Of a stretch of 64,000 nucleotides of DNA, positions 15,921 through 24,125 are shown in pieces; position 1 is the first letter of the stretch, and every line of letters starts with the position of its first letter. The position numbers and the translations under genes were made by a program. The DNA lies in the NCBI GenBank assembly GCA_910584295.1, contig CAJTYR010000001.1, forward strand, positions 62,001-126,000. Direction: 5' to 3'. Origin of the DNA: an uncultured Christensenella sp. Lineage in GTDB: Bacteria; Bacillota; Clostridia; Christensenellales; UBA1242. Under the pieces are notes generated by a model, which did no database searches, was not told the DNA's origin, and worked only from the letters and a program-made list of their open reading frames with translations.

Positions 15921-17378
15921 TTATTTCATCATTGGGAAAAGAACAACATCTCTTATGTTTGGACAATCAAAAATAAATTGCATAAATCTGTCGATTCCAA
16001 AGCCAAGTCCAGAGATTGGAGGCATGCCATGTTCCATAGCCAAAAGGAAATCTTCATCAACATCCATGGTCTCTTCATCACCTGCAGCCTTTTCTTCAAG
16101 TTGAAGTTCGAGATTTTTTCTTTGAATGGCTGGGTCAACAAGTTCACTGTATGCCTTAACAAGTTCTGCCCCACCCGCAACAATTTGGAATACATCTATA
16201 ATGCGGTCATCTTTGTCATTTCTTCTTGCAAGAGGGATAAGTGACGCTGGATAGTTAAACAAAATGGTTGGATTGACAATTGGTGCTCTTATTTTTCTCT
16301 TATAAATATAGTCAACAAGAGTTCTCACAGTTTTGCACTCATCAAGTTCCGCATAACCAAAAAGTCCACGATCAACAACGATTTTCTTAAGTTCTTCAAC
16401 ATCTGTGATGTCAAGGAAATCACAACCTAAAAGTTCTCTCATGGTTGCCACATAGTCAATTCTCTTCCAATCTCCACCAAAATCAATTTCTTGACCTTGA
16501 TAGTTCACTTTTGTTGTACCCAAACAATTTTCGAGAAGTTGCGAAATCATGCCTTTGAAAAATTTAATATTATCCTCAAAATTCCAATAAGAAGCATACC
16601 ATTCAACTTGAGTAAATTCTTGAAGGTGAGAAGGATCCATTCCCTCATTTCTGAAATCTTTTCCAAGTTCAAAAACTCTGTCAATTCCAGCACCTATGCA
16701 TTGCTTGAGATAACATTCTGTCGCTATACGAAGGTTGCACTGTAAATCAAGAGCATTATGGTGAGTGAAGAATGGCTTTGCACTTGCACCAGACACAGCA
16801 GTTTGAAGAATTGGAGTTTCAACTTCAATAAATCCATTATCCTCCAAATATCTTCTGATAAAAGAAACAATTTTGCTTCTTGTGATGAAAATCTTTCTTG
16901 AGTCCTCGTTTGAAATTAAATCCAAATATCTCTGTCTGTATTTGATTTCTTGATCAACAACACCATGGAACTTCTCTGGAAGTGGACGAAGAGTTTTTGA
17001 CAAAAGCTCAATCTTTTCAGCTTTAACAGTCACCTCGCCTGTTTGAGTCTCATAAACCTCACCTTCAACACCAATAAAGTCACCGATGTCGATCATCTTC
17101 TTATAGAAGTTATAATCTTCTTCAGCAATCTCATTTCTTCCGACAGAAATTTGAATTTTGTCATAGATATCTCGCACTTGACAGAAACCAAACTTTCCCA
17201 TTATTCTGCGAGCAACCATTCTGCCGGCAACTTTCACTCTTTGCCCAACACTTTTTCTGGCTTCTGTGATTGTGCAAGTGCGTTCATATTTTTCTTTGTA
17301 AGGGATTTCACCCATTTTTTTAAGTTCTTCAATTTTTTGTCTTCTAACATCAACTTCATTTGACAAAATTTCTTCCAT
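15921..17378 (-). CDS. lysS: Lysyl-tRNA synthetase, class II
   Basis: 485 residues. OB-fold anticodon-binding domain (about 55-150), then the class II core with motif 1 around the SFIRRYLEDNGFIEVETPIL segment, motif 2 (FRNEGMDPSHLQEFTQ) and motif 3 (GFGIDRFMQFIFD). It charges tRNA-Lys. Full length. ATG 17378 follows TTGGAGGT, and a consensus promoter lies just upstream. Confidence 0.97.
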   Translation of the reverse strand: MEEILSNEVDVRRQKIEELKKMGEIPYKEKYERTCTITEARKSVGQRVKVAGRMVARRIMGKFGFCQVRDIYDKIQISVGRNEIAEEDYNFYKKMIDIGDFIGVEGEVYETQTGEVTVKAEKIELLSKTLRPLPEKFHGVVDQEIKYRQRYLDLISNEDSRKIFITRSKIVSFIRRYLEDNGFIEVETPILQTAVSGASAKPFFTHHNALDLQCNLRIATECYLKQCIGAGIDRVFELGKDFRNEGMDPSHLQEFTQVEWYASYWNFEDNIKFFKGMISQLLENCLGTTKVNYQGQEIDFGGDWKRIDYVATMRELLGCDFLDITDVEELKKIVVDRGLFGYAELDECKTVRTLVDYIYKRKIRAPIVNPTILFNYPASLIPLARRNDKDDRIIDVFQIVAGGAELVKAYSELVDPAIQRKNLELQLEEKAAGDEETMDVDEDFLLAMEHGMPPISGLGFGIDRFMQFIFDCPNIRDVVLFPMMK

Positions 17379-17406
17379 AATACCTCCAAGTGAATAACTT
17401 TTATTG

Positions 17407-17435
17407 AATATAGCATATAAAAATTATAAAGTCAA
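17407..17435 (-). promoter_or_regulatory. Promoter of lysS-nth
   Basis: On the minus strand a TTGACT -35 (17430-17435), 17-base spacer and TATATT -10 (17407-17412). The leader is about 20 bases, so no T-box or riboswitch fits. Confidence 0.75.
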
Positions 17436-17499
17436 ACAAATGAAAATCAAGCCTTCTACAAATTTTGTGAAATTACAATGAAAAGAAACAAAAAAGGTT

Positions 17500-17527
17500 T
17501 TGAAAAGTCACTGTAATATGTTAAAAT
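17500..17527 (+). promoter_or_regulatory. Promoter of the DegV-family gene
   Basis: TTGAAA (17500-17505), 16-base spacer, TAAAAT (17522-17527), about 38 bases before the ATG. Confidence 0.55.
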
Positions 17528-17564
17528 GCAAATGTGTTTATATAGACAACCCCTTGGAGGATTT

Positions 17565-18407
17565 ATGATCAAAATAATTGCTGACAGCACAGCATACTTA
17601 CCAAAAGAATATGCAAAAGAGAACGATATCACTGTTGTTCCTCTTCGATATTTGCTTGGAGAGAAAGAATATGAGGAAGGTTTCCCTGGGACTTTTGATG
17701 AGTTCTTTAAAGAATTTACAGCAACAAAAATTTTCCCTAAAACAAGTCAGCCTTCACTCGAACTTTTCACTGAAGAATACAACAAAGCCATTGCAAATGG
17801 AGATGAAGTATTGGTGTTTACTATTGGCTCAAATTTTTCTGGCACTTTCAGTGTGGCAAATCTTGCAAAAGATCAATGCAATGACCCAAGTAAAGTGACA
17901 GTTTTTGACAGCCAAGGACTTGCTCAAACAATTTGTGGCTATGTCATGGAAGCGGTCAACATGAGGAAAGATGGAAAAAGTATTTCTGAAATTGTTTCTC
18001 ACCTTGAAAAATGCGTTGAAAAAAGTTCAATAGTTTTTGTGCCAGACACTCTTGAATATATCTATAAAGGTGGAAGAATTGGAAAAGTAAGTGCAACAAT
18101 CGGTTCTATTCTTCAAATTAAACCAATCGTCATATGCAACAAAAATGAACTTTCAAACAAAAAGTCTTTTGGTATGCAAAAAGCCATAAAAGACATGTTT
18201 GCAATAATTCCGCAAAACATAAACCGATTGTTTATATTACATTTGGCAAAAAAAGAAGGTTTTGAAGCATTTAAGCAAACAGCATATCGCATGCTTGAAA
18301 GCAGAGTAGACAAAGATAAGATTGAAATTCTTGAAGGTGAAGTTGGTCCAGTTGTAGGAACATATGCAGGACCTGCTGTTGGATTTGCTTGGACTGCACA
18401 ACCATAG
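17565..18407 (+). CDS. DegV family fatty-acid-binding protein
   Basis: 280 residues from ATG 17565, which follows TTGGAGGA; 13 upstream codons are ignored. Starts MIKIIADSTAYLP (family: ADSTaDLP), has FTIGSNFSGTF and the GGRIGKVSATIGSIL loop. DegV/FakB proteins bind a fatty acid for phosphorylation by FakA kinase. The SGT-type Ser region is present. It uses TAG as stop. Monocistronic. Confidence 0.93.
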   Translation: MIKIIADSTAYLPKEYAKENDITVVPLRYLLGEKEYEEGFPGTFDEFFKEFTATKIFPKTSQPSLELFTEEYNKAIANGDEVLVFTIGSNFSGTFSVANLAKDQCNDPSKVTVFDSQGLAQTICGYVMEAVNMRKDGKSISEIVSHLEKCVEKSSIVFVPDTLEYIYKGGRIGKVSATIGSILQIKPIVICNKNELSNKKSFGMQKAIKDMFAIIPQNINRLFILHLAKKEGFEAFKQTAYRMLESRVDKDKIEILEGEVGPVVGTYAGPAVGFAWTAQP

Positions 18408-18412
18408 GATAT

Positions 18413-18436
18413 CCCCCACAAATTGTGGGGTTTTTA
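18413..18436 (+). terminator. Terminator of the DegV-family gene
   Basis: CCCCCAC, AAATT loop, GTGGGG, then TTTTT, starting 6 bases after the stop codon. Confidence 0.85.
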
Positions 18437-18461
18437 TATCAAAAGCAAAAAGGAGAAAATT

Positions 18462-19187
18462 ATGATAAGAAAAACAGCCATAATCATTGGTGCATCAAGT
18501 GAAATAGGATTTGAAACTGCAAAGAAACTCGCAAAACAAGGTTTTAACCTTGCACTTACTTACAATACGACAGAAATTGATACAGCTATTTTTGAAAAAG
18601 TCGATGTGAAAACTTATGGTCTTAACCTCAGTCAGACTGGAGCAGTTGAAAAATTCTTTGAACAAGTTCAAAAAGATTTCCAAACATTTGACTGCCTTAT
18701 TTATTGTGCTGGAGTCGCACAGAAGCGTGCATTGATTTTTGATGTAACAAATGATGAAATTGACAACTTGTTTGAAGTTAACATAAAATCTGCAATCAAG
18801 GCTGTAAGAGAGTTTTCAAAAATGACTGCAAACAAAAACCCTGCAAACATTGTTTTGGTTGGTTCTTTCGTGGAAAAAAATGGTTGCTCATGTGAAAGTG
18901 TTTATACCGCAACAAAAAGTGCTTTGAGCGGACTTTGCAAATCAATTGCAAGTGAACTTGGTAATCTTGACACAAGAATTAATGTCGTTGCCCCTGGATT
19001 TATTGACACAAAAATGAACAATAATCTTGATGATGAAGATAAGGAAGAAATTGGATTGATGACTCCTCTTAAAAGACTTGGACGAACAGAAGATGTTGCA
19101 AATGCAATTTGCTTTCTTTCTGATGAAAAATCCTCATTCATCACTGGTCAAACACTCTATATAGATGGCGGTTTAATTTTAGAATAA
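18462..19187 (+). CDS. Short-chain dehydrogenase/reductase (FabG-like)
   Basis: 241 residues from ATG 18462 behind AAAGGAGAA. NAD(P) motif GASSEIG (TGxxxGxG variant), YCAGVA in place of NNAG, a catalytic Ser in VLVGSF, Tyr and Lys in SVYTATKSAL, and a C-terminal FITGQTLYIDGG. The closest functional group is 3-oxoacyl-ACP reductase, but the gene stands alone, away from any fab genes, so substrate is unknown. Confidence 0.88.
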   Translation: MIRKTAIIIGASSEIGFETAKKLAKQGFNLALTYNTTEIDTAIFEKVDVKTYGLNLSQTGAVEKFFEQVQKDFQTFDCLIYCAGVAQKRALIFDVTNDEIDNLFEVNIKSAIKAVREFSKMTANKNPANIVLVGSFVEKNGCSCESVYTATKSALSGLCKSIASELGNLDTRINVVAPGFIDTKMNNNLDDEDKEEIGLMTPLKRLGRTEDVANAICFLSDEKSSFITGQTLYIDGGLILE

Positions 19188-19192
19188 TTGCG

Positions 19193-19216
19193 TAATACAC
19201 AATATATGGTGTATTA
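19193..19216. repeat. AT-rich inverted repeat (family copy 2)
   Basis: TAATACAC, loop AATATATG, GTGTATTA, 6 bases after the reductase stop. It shares ACACAATATAT and GTGTATTATTCAA words with the copy at 13812-13860. Confidence 0.65.
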
Positions 19217-19267
19217 TTCAATAGCAATGATGATATTTGATATTTTGTAAAAATAATTAAAAAATCC

Positions 19268-19296
19268 TTGTATAAAGTGTCGAATTATGATATAAT
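19268..19296 (+). promoter_or_regulatory. Promoter of the Rho-like gene
   Basis: TTGTAT (19268-19273), 17-base spacer, TATAAT (19291-19296); leader about 30 bases with AAGGAG before the ATG. Confidence 0.75.
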
Positions 19297-19332
19297 ACAA
19301 TCAGAAATGACGCAAAAGCAAAGGAGAAAAAA

Positions 19333-20523
19333 ATGTCAAAAAAGCCGAACTATGAATATAAAGATTTGACAAAAAGTCAACAAGATTGCCTTTCAGTGAT
19401 TGAAGGGCTTGGCATTTATGAGCTCCGTGCTCTTGCAAGAGTGTTTGGTGACAACTCTCCAACGACACTTAAAAGAGATGAACATATCAAAATTGTGATG
19501 GACAAAATTATCTCTGGAGAAGAACTTCGTCCCCTTCCTCTTCGACAAGGTCGACCACATAAAGAACTTTCAAGCATTTCAGGGATTTTGGAAGAATTGT
19601 CAAGCCTCACTGGGAAAAATTACAATTCGACAAAGAATGGCGTTCTTGGTAATATTCATTTGAAAAAAAACATTATTTTCAGACAACCAGAACAAGATAT
19701 TATTTCAAAGCAACTTTTTCCAATTAAGGCAAAAGGAATTTTATGTGAAAACACCAATGGTGACCTCTTTTTCTACAATCAATACAACTTTAGATTTGTT
19801 TTGATTGGGCAAGAACTGGCAAAATATCTCAATCCTTTTGATTTTATTGAAGGGACAGCTGTTTTGATGAATAATAACAATGAATATATATTGAAAAGCA
19901 TTGAAAAACTTAATTTTGAGGAATTCCCAAGTGACGTAATTCATTCTGCATACAAAAAATGCAACCCATATCAAGAGATTAAGTCTGAAGATGTATCTAT
20001 CACCCTTGGAAATAGATATCGCATTAATAATCTTATCAGATTTGTTGATAAAAAAGAAAAACTTTCAATGTTGGTTAAAACATTGAAAAAAAATGGAATC
20101 CCAACCCTTTCAATCATTCCAAACGTGTCTGATGAAGATTTACTGGATATTCAATCAATTGGCTTTGACAGCCAAATCTTGTTTAAATACAATGAAAAAA
20201 CACTTGACCCGTATGACACTTTGATGACTGTTAATGAATTTCTTAAAAGACAACAAGAACTCGGCAAAAGCATTGCAGTTTTTGTGCAAGATCCTGTGAC
20301 ATTGCTCAACATGATTGATTATTGTTTCAAAAATCAACCCAAATTTTTTATGAGTCACACAGAAGAAGCTTCAAACATCATCAAAGAACTTGGTTGTCGT
20401 GCAATGGCTGGAGAAGGAAACAAAAGCACAACTTGCTTTTTCTCCTTTGATAATTCAGATTTGTTTGATCCTTTGTATGTTTCTTTGATATATAAAGTTT
20501 TCAAGCCTTTGGAATTTAACTAA
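19333..20523 (+). CDS. Rho-like protein lacking P-loop ATPase motifs
   Basis: 396 residues. Residues 18-75 form a Rho_N-like helical unit (LGIYELRALARVFGDNSPTTLKRDE, then GRP). Residues 130-195 align by eye with the Rho cold-shock RNA-binding domain (KGILCENTNGDLFFYN ... FIEGTAVL ... KSIEKLNFEEFP). Residues 222-396 follow the Rho RecA core in order, but where APPKAGKT is expected there is RFVDKKEK, and the Walker B stretch reads IAVFVQDPVT. It is therefore probably unable to hydrolyse ATP. A regulatory or decoy RNA-binding role is inference. Own promoter and terminator. Confidence 0.65.
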   Translation: MSKKPNYEYKDLTKSQQDCLSVIEGLGIYELRALARVFGDNSPTTLKRDEHIKIVMDKIISGEELRPLPLRQGRPHKELSSISGILEELSSLTGKNYNSTKNGVLGNIHLKKNIIFRQPEQDIISKQLFPIKAKGILCENTNGDLFFYNQYNFRFVLIGQELAKYLNPFDFIEGTAVLMNNNNEYILKSIEKLNFEEFPSDVIHSAYKKCNPYQEIKSEDVSITLGNRYRINNLIRFVDKKEKLSMLVKTLKKNGIPTLSIIPNVSDEDLLDIQSIGFDSQILFKYNEKTLDPYDTLMTVNEFLKRQQELGKSIAVFVQDPVTLLNMIDYCFKNQPKFFMSHTEEASNIIKELGCRAMAGEGNKSTTCFFSFDNSDLFDPLYVSLIYKVFKPLEFN

Positions 20524-20532
20524 ATATGAAAT

Positions 20533-20559
20533 AAGGTGCCTTTGCACCTTGTTTTTTTT
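20533..20559 (+). terminator. Terminator of the Rho-like gene
   Basis: AAGGTGC, CTTT loop, GCACCTT, then GTTTTTTTT. Confidence 0.88.
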
Positions 20560-20588
20560 GTCTGAATCTGCGACTATCAATCTTTTAT

Positions 20589-20617
20589 TTGACTTATATG
20601 TTTATTTTTTTTATACT
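20589..20617 (+). promoter_or_regulatory. Promoter of lgt
   Basis: TTGACT (20589-20594), 17-base spacer, TATACT (20612-20617), 26 bases before the ATG with AGAGGAG between. Confidence 0.75.
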
Positions 20618-20643
20618 TGTAACATAAAATTTAGAGGAGAAAT

Positions 20644-21468
20644 ATGATCGATCAAATCTTATCTATTCCAAGTGGTTTTTCACTTTTTGGACTTGATATA
20701 AAGTTTTATGGCATAATCAGCGCATTGTCATATTTTCTTGGCGTTCTTATCACTTGTCTATTGGCGAAAAAAAGAGGTTTCACCACAGACAACATTCTCA
20801 CCCTCGCTCTATATGTTATACCGCTTGCAATAATAGGTGCAAGAATCTACTATGTGCTTTTCAGCCTTGACAGTTACACCAATTTTGTTGATGTTTTCAA
20901 AATTTGGGAAGGCGGTCTCGCTTTTTATGGCGGATTGATTGGCGGTGGTGTTGGAGTTGTTCTCTATTGCACCATCCACAAAAAGAATTTTTTTGCACTT
21001 ATTGATTTGATAGGTGTTGCAATGATTTTTGCTCAAGGCGTTGGAAGATGGGGCAACTTCTTCAACCAAGAAGCTTTTGGTGTGGAAGTGAACAACCCAA
21101 AATTGCAATGGTTCCCTTTCGCTGTATTCATTGAAAATCTTGGAGAGTGGCATCTTGCGACCTTCTTCTATGAAAGTTTATGGAACTTTGCGACCTTTGC
21201 AATACTCCTCACCCTCCTGCTCAAAGTCAAATTTAAACATAATGGAATGATTGCCGCATATTACTTGATTTTTTATGGAATTGGCAGAGCATGGATTGAA
21301 GGTTTGCGCACTGACAGCCTCTATCTTGGTTCTATGAGAGTTTCTCAAGTTTTGAGCATAATTTTTATTGCATTGGGACTTTTCATCATCATCTTCAACA
21401 CAATAAAGGAACGAAGAAAAAAAGATGTCACAGACAAAATCATTAGCATCATAAAAAGTGATTTTTAA
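20644..21468 (+). CDS. lgt: Prolipoprotein diacylglyceryl transferase
   Basis: 274 residues, about seven membrane helices. The Lgt signature GVGRWGNFFNQEAFG is intact (essential Arg and Asn), with GGLAFYGGLIGGGVG before it and YGIGRAWIEGLRTDSL after it. Lgt transfers a diacylglyceryl group from phosphatidylglycerol to the lipobox Cys of prolipoproteins in the cytoplasmic membrane. Monocistronic with own promoter and terminator. Confidence 0.96.
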   Translation: MIDQILSIPSGFSLFGLDIKFYGIISALSYFLGVLITCLLAKKRGFTTDNILTLALYVIPLAIIGARIYYVLFSLDSYTNFVDVFKIWEGGLAFYGGLIGGGVGVVLYCTIHKKNFFALIDLIGVAMIFAQGVGRWGNFFNQEAFGVEVNNPKLQWFPFAVFIENLGEWHLATFFYESLWNFATFAILLTLLLKVKFKHNGMIAAYYLIFYGIGRAWIEGLRTDSLYLGSMRVSQVLSIIFIALGLFIIIFNTIKERRKKDVTDKIISIIKSDF

Positions 21469-21498
21469 AAAGGTTGAGTATTGTTCAACCTTTTTTTT
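21467..21498 (+). terminator. Terminator of lgt
   Basis: AAAAGGTTGA, short loop, TTCAACCTTTT followed by more T residues; the stop codon TAA touches the stem. Confidence 0.85.
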
Positions 21499-21548
21499 GA
21501 TTAAAAACATGTGAAATATGCCATACTAAGAATATGAAAGGCAGAGTT

Positions 21549-22034
21549 ATGGGCTTCAAAAAAACATGGTTTTTGCGCAGTATTGCTTTATGTTGTGCGT
21601 TACTTTTTGTAGGTTTGACATGTTTTGCTTTTTTGAAACTTAAAATCCCCAATTTATGGTTTTATTCTTTTTGTCTTGGCGTTGGAATATATGAGCTTTC
21701 AAAAGGACTGCTCTTCAGATTTGACAGTGCACTTTATTTTGGACTTCTTATGACAAACATAGGTGCAAGTGGTTACATTTTCTATTTGTGCAACCTTAGA
21801 GAATATGCGGTGTTTTTCATTGCAATTTCTTTCATTATTGCATCAATTATCACTTTTGTTCTTTGTCAACAACGATTTCATTTAATTCTTGCTTATTCGA
21901 TATCTTTCTTAAGCTTATATGGTTTTTTGTTTGCAAAAAAATTGATTAGCACCCCCATTTTAATTGCTTTTATTCTCTTATTTTTGATACAATTAGTTGT
22001 GTCGATTACATTAAATATAAAAAAAGGAATTTGA
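21549..22034 (+). CDS. Unknown small polytopic membrane protein
   Basis: 161 residues, about five membrane helices covering nearly the whole chain, no recognised family. ATG 21549 is preferred because AAAGG lies 7 bases upstream; an ATG at 21534 is also in frame. Its stop codon overlaps the beginning of the DivIVA-like frame region, so it probably forms a transcription unit with the next two genes. Confidence 0.6.
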   Translation: MGFKKTWFLRSIALCCALLFVGLTCFAFLKLKIPNLWFYSFCLGVGIYELSKGLLFRFDSALYFGLLMTNIGASGYIFYLCNLREYAVFFIAISFIIASIITFVLCQQRFHLILAYSISFLSLYGFLFAKKLISTPILIAFILLFLIQLVVSITLNIKKGI

Positions 22035-22036
22035 AA

Positions 22037-22654
22037 ATGTTTCAGCAAGAATTAAATGGTTACAATCGCAGTGAGGTTGATTCTTATATTCAGAGACTTA
22101 AAGCAAATTATGAAGCAAAACTGATGTCTGAAAAACTTAAAGCATTGGAAAGTGAGCGCAAATTACTTGATGCAAAAAATGAAAGAGTTGAACTTGAAAA
22201 CAAAGAAAAAAACATACTCAACGCATTGAAGACGATTGAAAAGCAACAGCAATTTCAAGAAGAAGGCTCAAGGAAAATTTATGGTCTAGTCATGGAAAAA
22301 TTGGAACTTCTTTTAAATGAACTGAATCTCCGATTTCCAGAGCTTTCACATGATTCACAATATTTGGATATTTTGGATGAGTTCTCAAAGGTCATCACTT
22401 CTGCAAAAAATGAAATGAAGAAAGCCCCTGCTGTGGCATATTCAGTCAATTCCGGAAATGACAGCATGAGAGCATTGCTGTCAAAAATGCAAGAATACAG
22501 AAAAATTCAAGACACACCAAAGGAAGTTAAAATCCAAACAACAAAGCAACAACCAAAACCAGATGAAGCTTTCAGTTTTGAAGAAGCTCTTCATCCAACC
22601 GAAGACTTGGAAGAAATCATGAAAGCCTTTGATTTCTATAATCAAGAAGGCTGA
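22037..22654 (+). CDS. DivIVA-domain-like coiled-coil protein
   Basis: 205 residues from ATG 22037 with AAGGA upstream. The first 20 residues (FQQELNGYNRSEVDSYIQRL) fit the DivIVA/GpsB membrane-targeting motif, usually F-x-x-x-x-x-GYxxxEVDxFL. A long charged coiled coil follows (25-80), then a helical domain (85-145) and an acidic Gln/Pro-rich tail. Such proteins mark curved membrane at septum or pole. The exact role is not known. Confidence 0.65.
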   Translation: MFQQELNGYNRSEVDSYIQRLKANYEAKLMSEKLKALESERKLLDAKNERVELENKEKNILNALKTIEKQQQFQEEGSRKIYGLVMEKLELLLNELNLRFPELSHDSQYLDILDEFSKVITSAKNEMKKAPAVAYSVNSGNDSMRALLSKMQEYRKIQDTPKEVKIQTTKQQPKPDEAFSFEEALHPTEDLEEIMKAFDFYNQEG

Positions 22655-22673
22655 CAAACAAAGGAGAAAATTT

Positions 22674-22925
22674 ATGATTGAATACAAATTTGACACACAA
22701 CTTTTGATTGAAGGAAAAGATCTTTCCGATGATAAAATAAGAGATTACATCACCGACAACATTGAAGGAGATTGTTTGCTTGTCGTTGGAGATGACGAAC
22801 TCATCAAAATTCATTTTCATACAAACACACCTTGGAAAGTGCTTGAATATTGCGATGGACTTGGCGACATTCAAGATATAGTTGTTGAAAACATGGAAAG
22901 ACAAGCCAATGGGCTCAATGGCTGA
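22674..22925 (+). CDS. Stand-alone module related to the YloV/FakA middle region
   Basis: 83 residues from ATG 22674 behind AAAGGAG. The order IEGDCLLVVGDDELIKIHFHTNTPWKVLEY ... GDIQDIVVENMERQ closely follows the segment after the DAK2 kinase domain in FakA/YloV proteins (LVVVGDDDLIKVHVHTNDPGKVLEY ... IKIENMREQ). Neither the kinase nor the C-terminal DegV-like domain is present here. A DegV/FakB-family gene lies 5 kb upstream. Function unknown. Overlapping shadow frames are ignored. Confidence 0.7.
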   Translation: MIEYKFDTQLLIEGKDLSDDKIRDYITDNIEGDCLLVVGDDELIKIHFHTNTPWKVLEYCDGLGDIQDIVVENMERQANGLNG

Positions 22926-22950
22926 CATTCATTGTTTATTAAAAAAATTT

Positions 22951-22985
22951 AATCCGTTTCAAAACTATAGAAACGGATTTTTTAT
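22951..22985. terminator. Bidirectional terminator
   Basis: AATCCGTTTC, loop of 9, GAAACGGATT, then TTTTT on the plus strand and a T-rich run on the minus strand; it serves both converging genes. Confidence 0.85.
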
Positions 22986-23965
22986 TAGAAAAATAATGTG
23001 AGAAGCATTCCTGAAGCAATGCCTATGACAAATTGCAATATCAAAATACCCAAATTTTGAAGTGGTTTTTTTCTGTTTTTTGTCCAAAGAATAATCATTC
23101 CAACTCCTGCACAGGATGTGAGTCCTGCAACAAGTGCCGGAAAACATAATGCCCCCGAAATATAAAGTTCCACCAAAAGCACAGATGAAGCACAATTTGG
23201 AATAAGCCCAACCACAGCTGCAACCAAGACTTGAATATACATGCTGTTTGTTAGGATTTTTGAAATAATGTCAACGCCAGCATACTCCGCATAACCAATC
23301 AGCAAATTTAAAACAAAAGTTGCAACAAAAATGTAAATTATTATTTCAAAGGTGTGATAATAAGCATCCAAGAATACATTATCAACACAACATGATTTTT
23401 CATGTCCACAATCATCTGCGCAATCAGATGTGTGTATATGACCACAAGAATGATGATGTTCGTGATGGTGTTCATGAATGTGAACTTCACTATGGCTTTC
23501 CTCATGTTTTTCAGAAGTCTCAATTTTCTGGATCTCTTGCTTCTTTTTCTTTGATTTTGAAATTAAAGCAACAGCACCATCAATTGCAAAGCCCCAAAAT
23601 AATGCCAAAACAATTTTTATTCCAATAAGAAGCAACATGGAAAGCAAGGAATCTTTGTTTGTAAGCATAATTGGAATTGCTTCATCTGATGTTGCAATAA
23701 AAACAGCAATCACAGTCCCCAATGAAACTTTTGCTCGAGAATAGAAATCTGCAATCACAGAAGAAAATCCGCACTGTGGAACACAGCCTAAAAAAGATGC
23801 ATAAATAACACTTGTCTTTTTGCTTTTTGCAAGGAATTTCCCAAACTTATGGCTGTGGTCATGAGACAAGTATGCAACAAGAAGGTATGCAAGAAAAAGG
23901 ATTGGAAGCACTTTCAAGCAATCCACAACAGCATCATATAAACAATCAACAAAAATCTTTGACAT
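22985..23965 (-). CDS. Putative heavy-metal exporter, ArsP_2 family permease
   Basis: 326 residues, about ten membrane helices in two related halves. FLGCVPQCGFSSVIADFYSRAKVSLGTVIAVFIATSDEAIPIML and, in the second half, VVGLIPNCASSVLLVELYISGALCFPALVAGLTSCAG are paired repeats of the family. Between the halves is a His/Cys-rich loop (about 158-195; HIHEHHHEHHHSCGHIH, CADDCGHEKSCC) likely to bind metal. The family is annotated as putative 10-TM metal (manganese or heavy metal) transporter; the metal is not known. Divergent from the MarR gene. Confidence 0.82.
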   Translation of the reverse strand: MSKIFVDCLYDAVVDCLKVLPILFLAYLLVAYLSHDHSHKFGKFLAKSKKTSVIYASFLGCVPQCGFSSVIADFYSRAKVSLGTVIAVFIATSDEAIPIMLTNKDSLLSMLLLIGIKIVLALFWGFAIDGAVALISKSKKKKQEIQKIETSEKHEESHSEVHIHEHHHEHHHSCGHIHTSDCADDCGHEKSCCVDNVFLDAYYHTFEIIIYIFVATFVLNLLIGYAEYAGVDIISKILTNSMYIQVLVAAVVGLIPNCASSVLLVELYISGALCFPALVAGLTSCAGVGMIILWTKNRKKPLQNLGILILQFVIGIASGMLLTLFF

Positions 23966-24057
23966 TTACGCTCCCAAATTTTCTAGGACATTATAACATA
24001 CCGCCCAATAAAATTACAAACAATTTTTACATTGAACAGTTTAAACATAAGTTTAAA

Positions 24058-24113
24058 TAAGTTGACTAAGCAACTTATATATGTTATATTTAATTTAGTT
24101 AAAAAGTTTTAAC
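24058..24113 (+). promoter_or_regulatory. Promoter and probable operators of the MarR-ABC operon
   Basis: TTGACT (24062-24067), 17-base spacer, TATATT (24085-24090). TAAGTTG-ACTAAG-CAACTTA (24058-24077) is an inverted repeat covering the -35. GTTAAAA-AG-TTTTAAC (24098-24113) is a second one at the predicted start site. Two AGTTTAAA direct repeats (24038 and 24050) lie just upstream. The layout suits autorepression by the MarR product. Confidence 0.65.
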
Positions 24114-24125
24114 AAAAGGGAAAAT

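Noticed and set aside
17379..17420. A T-box or riboswitch before lysS
   Set aside because: The promoter lies so close that the leader is about 20 bases, too short for either.
21499..21548. A leaderless start for the membrane protein at the ATG at 21534
   Set aside because: A CATACT lies 6 bases before it, but no -35 fits, and the ATG at 21549 has a Shine-Dalgarno.
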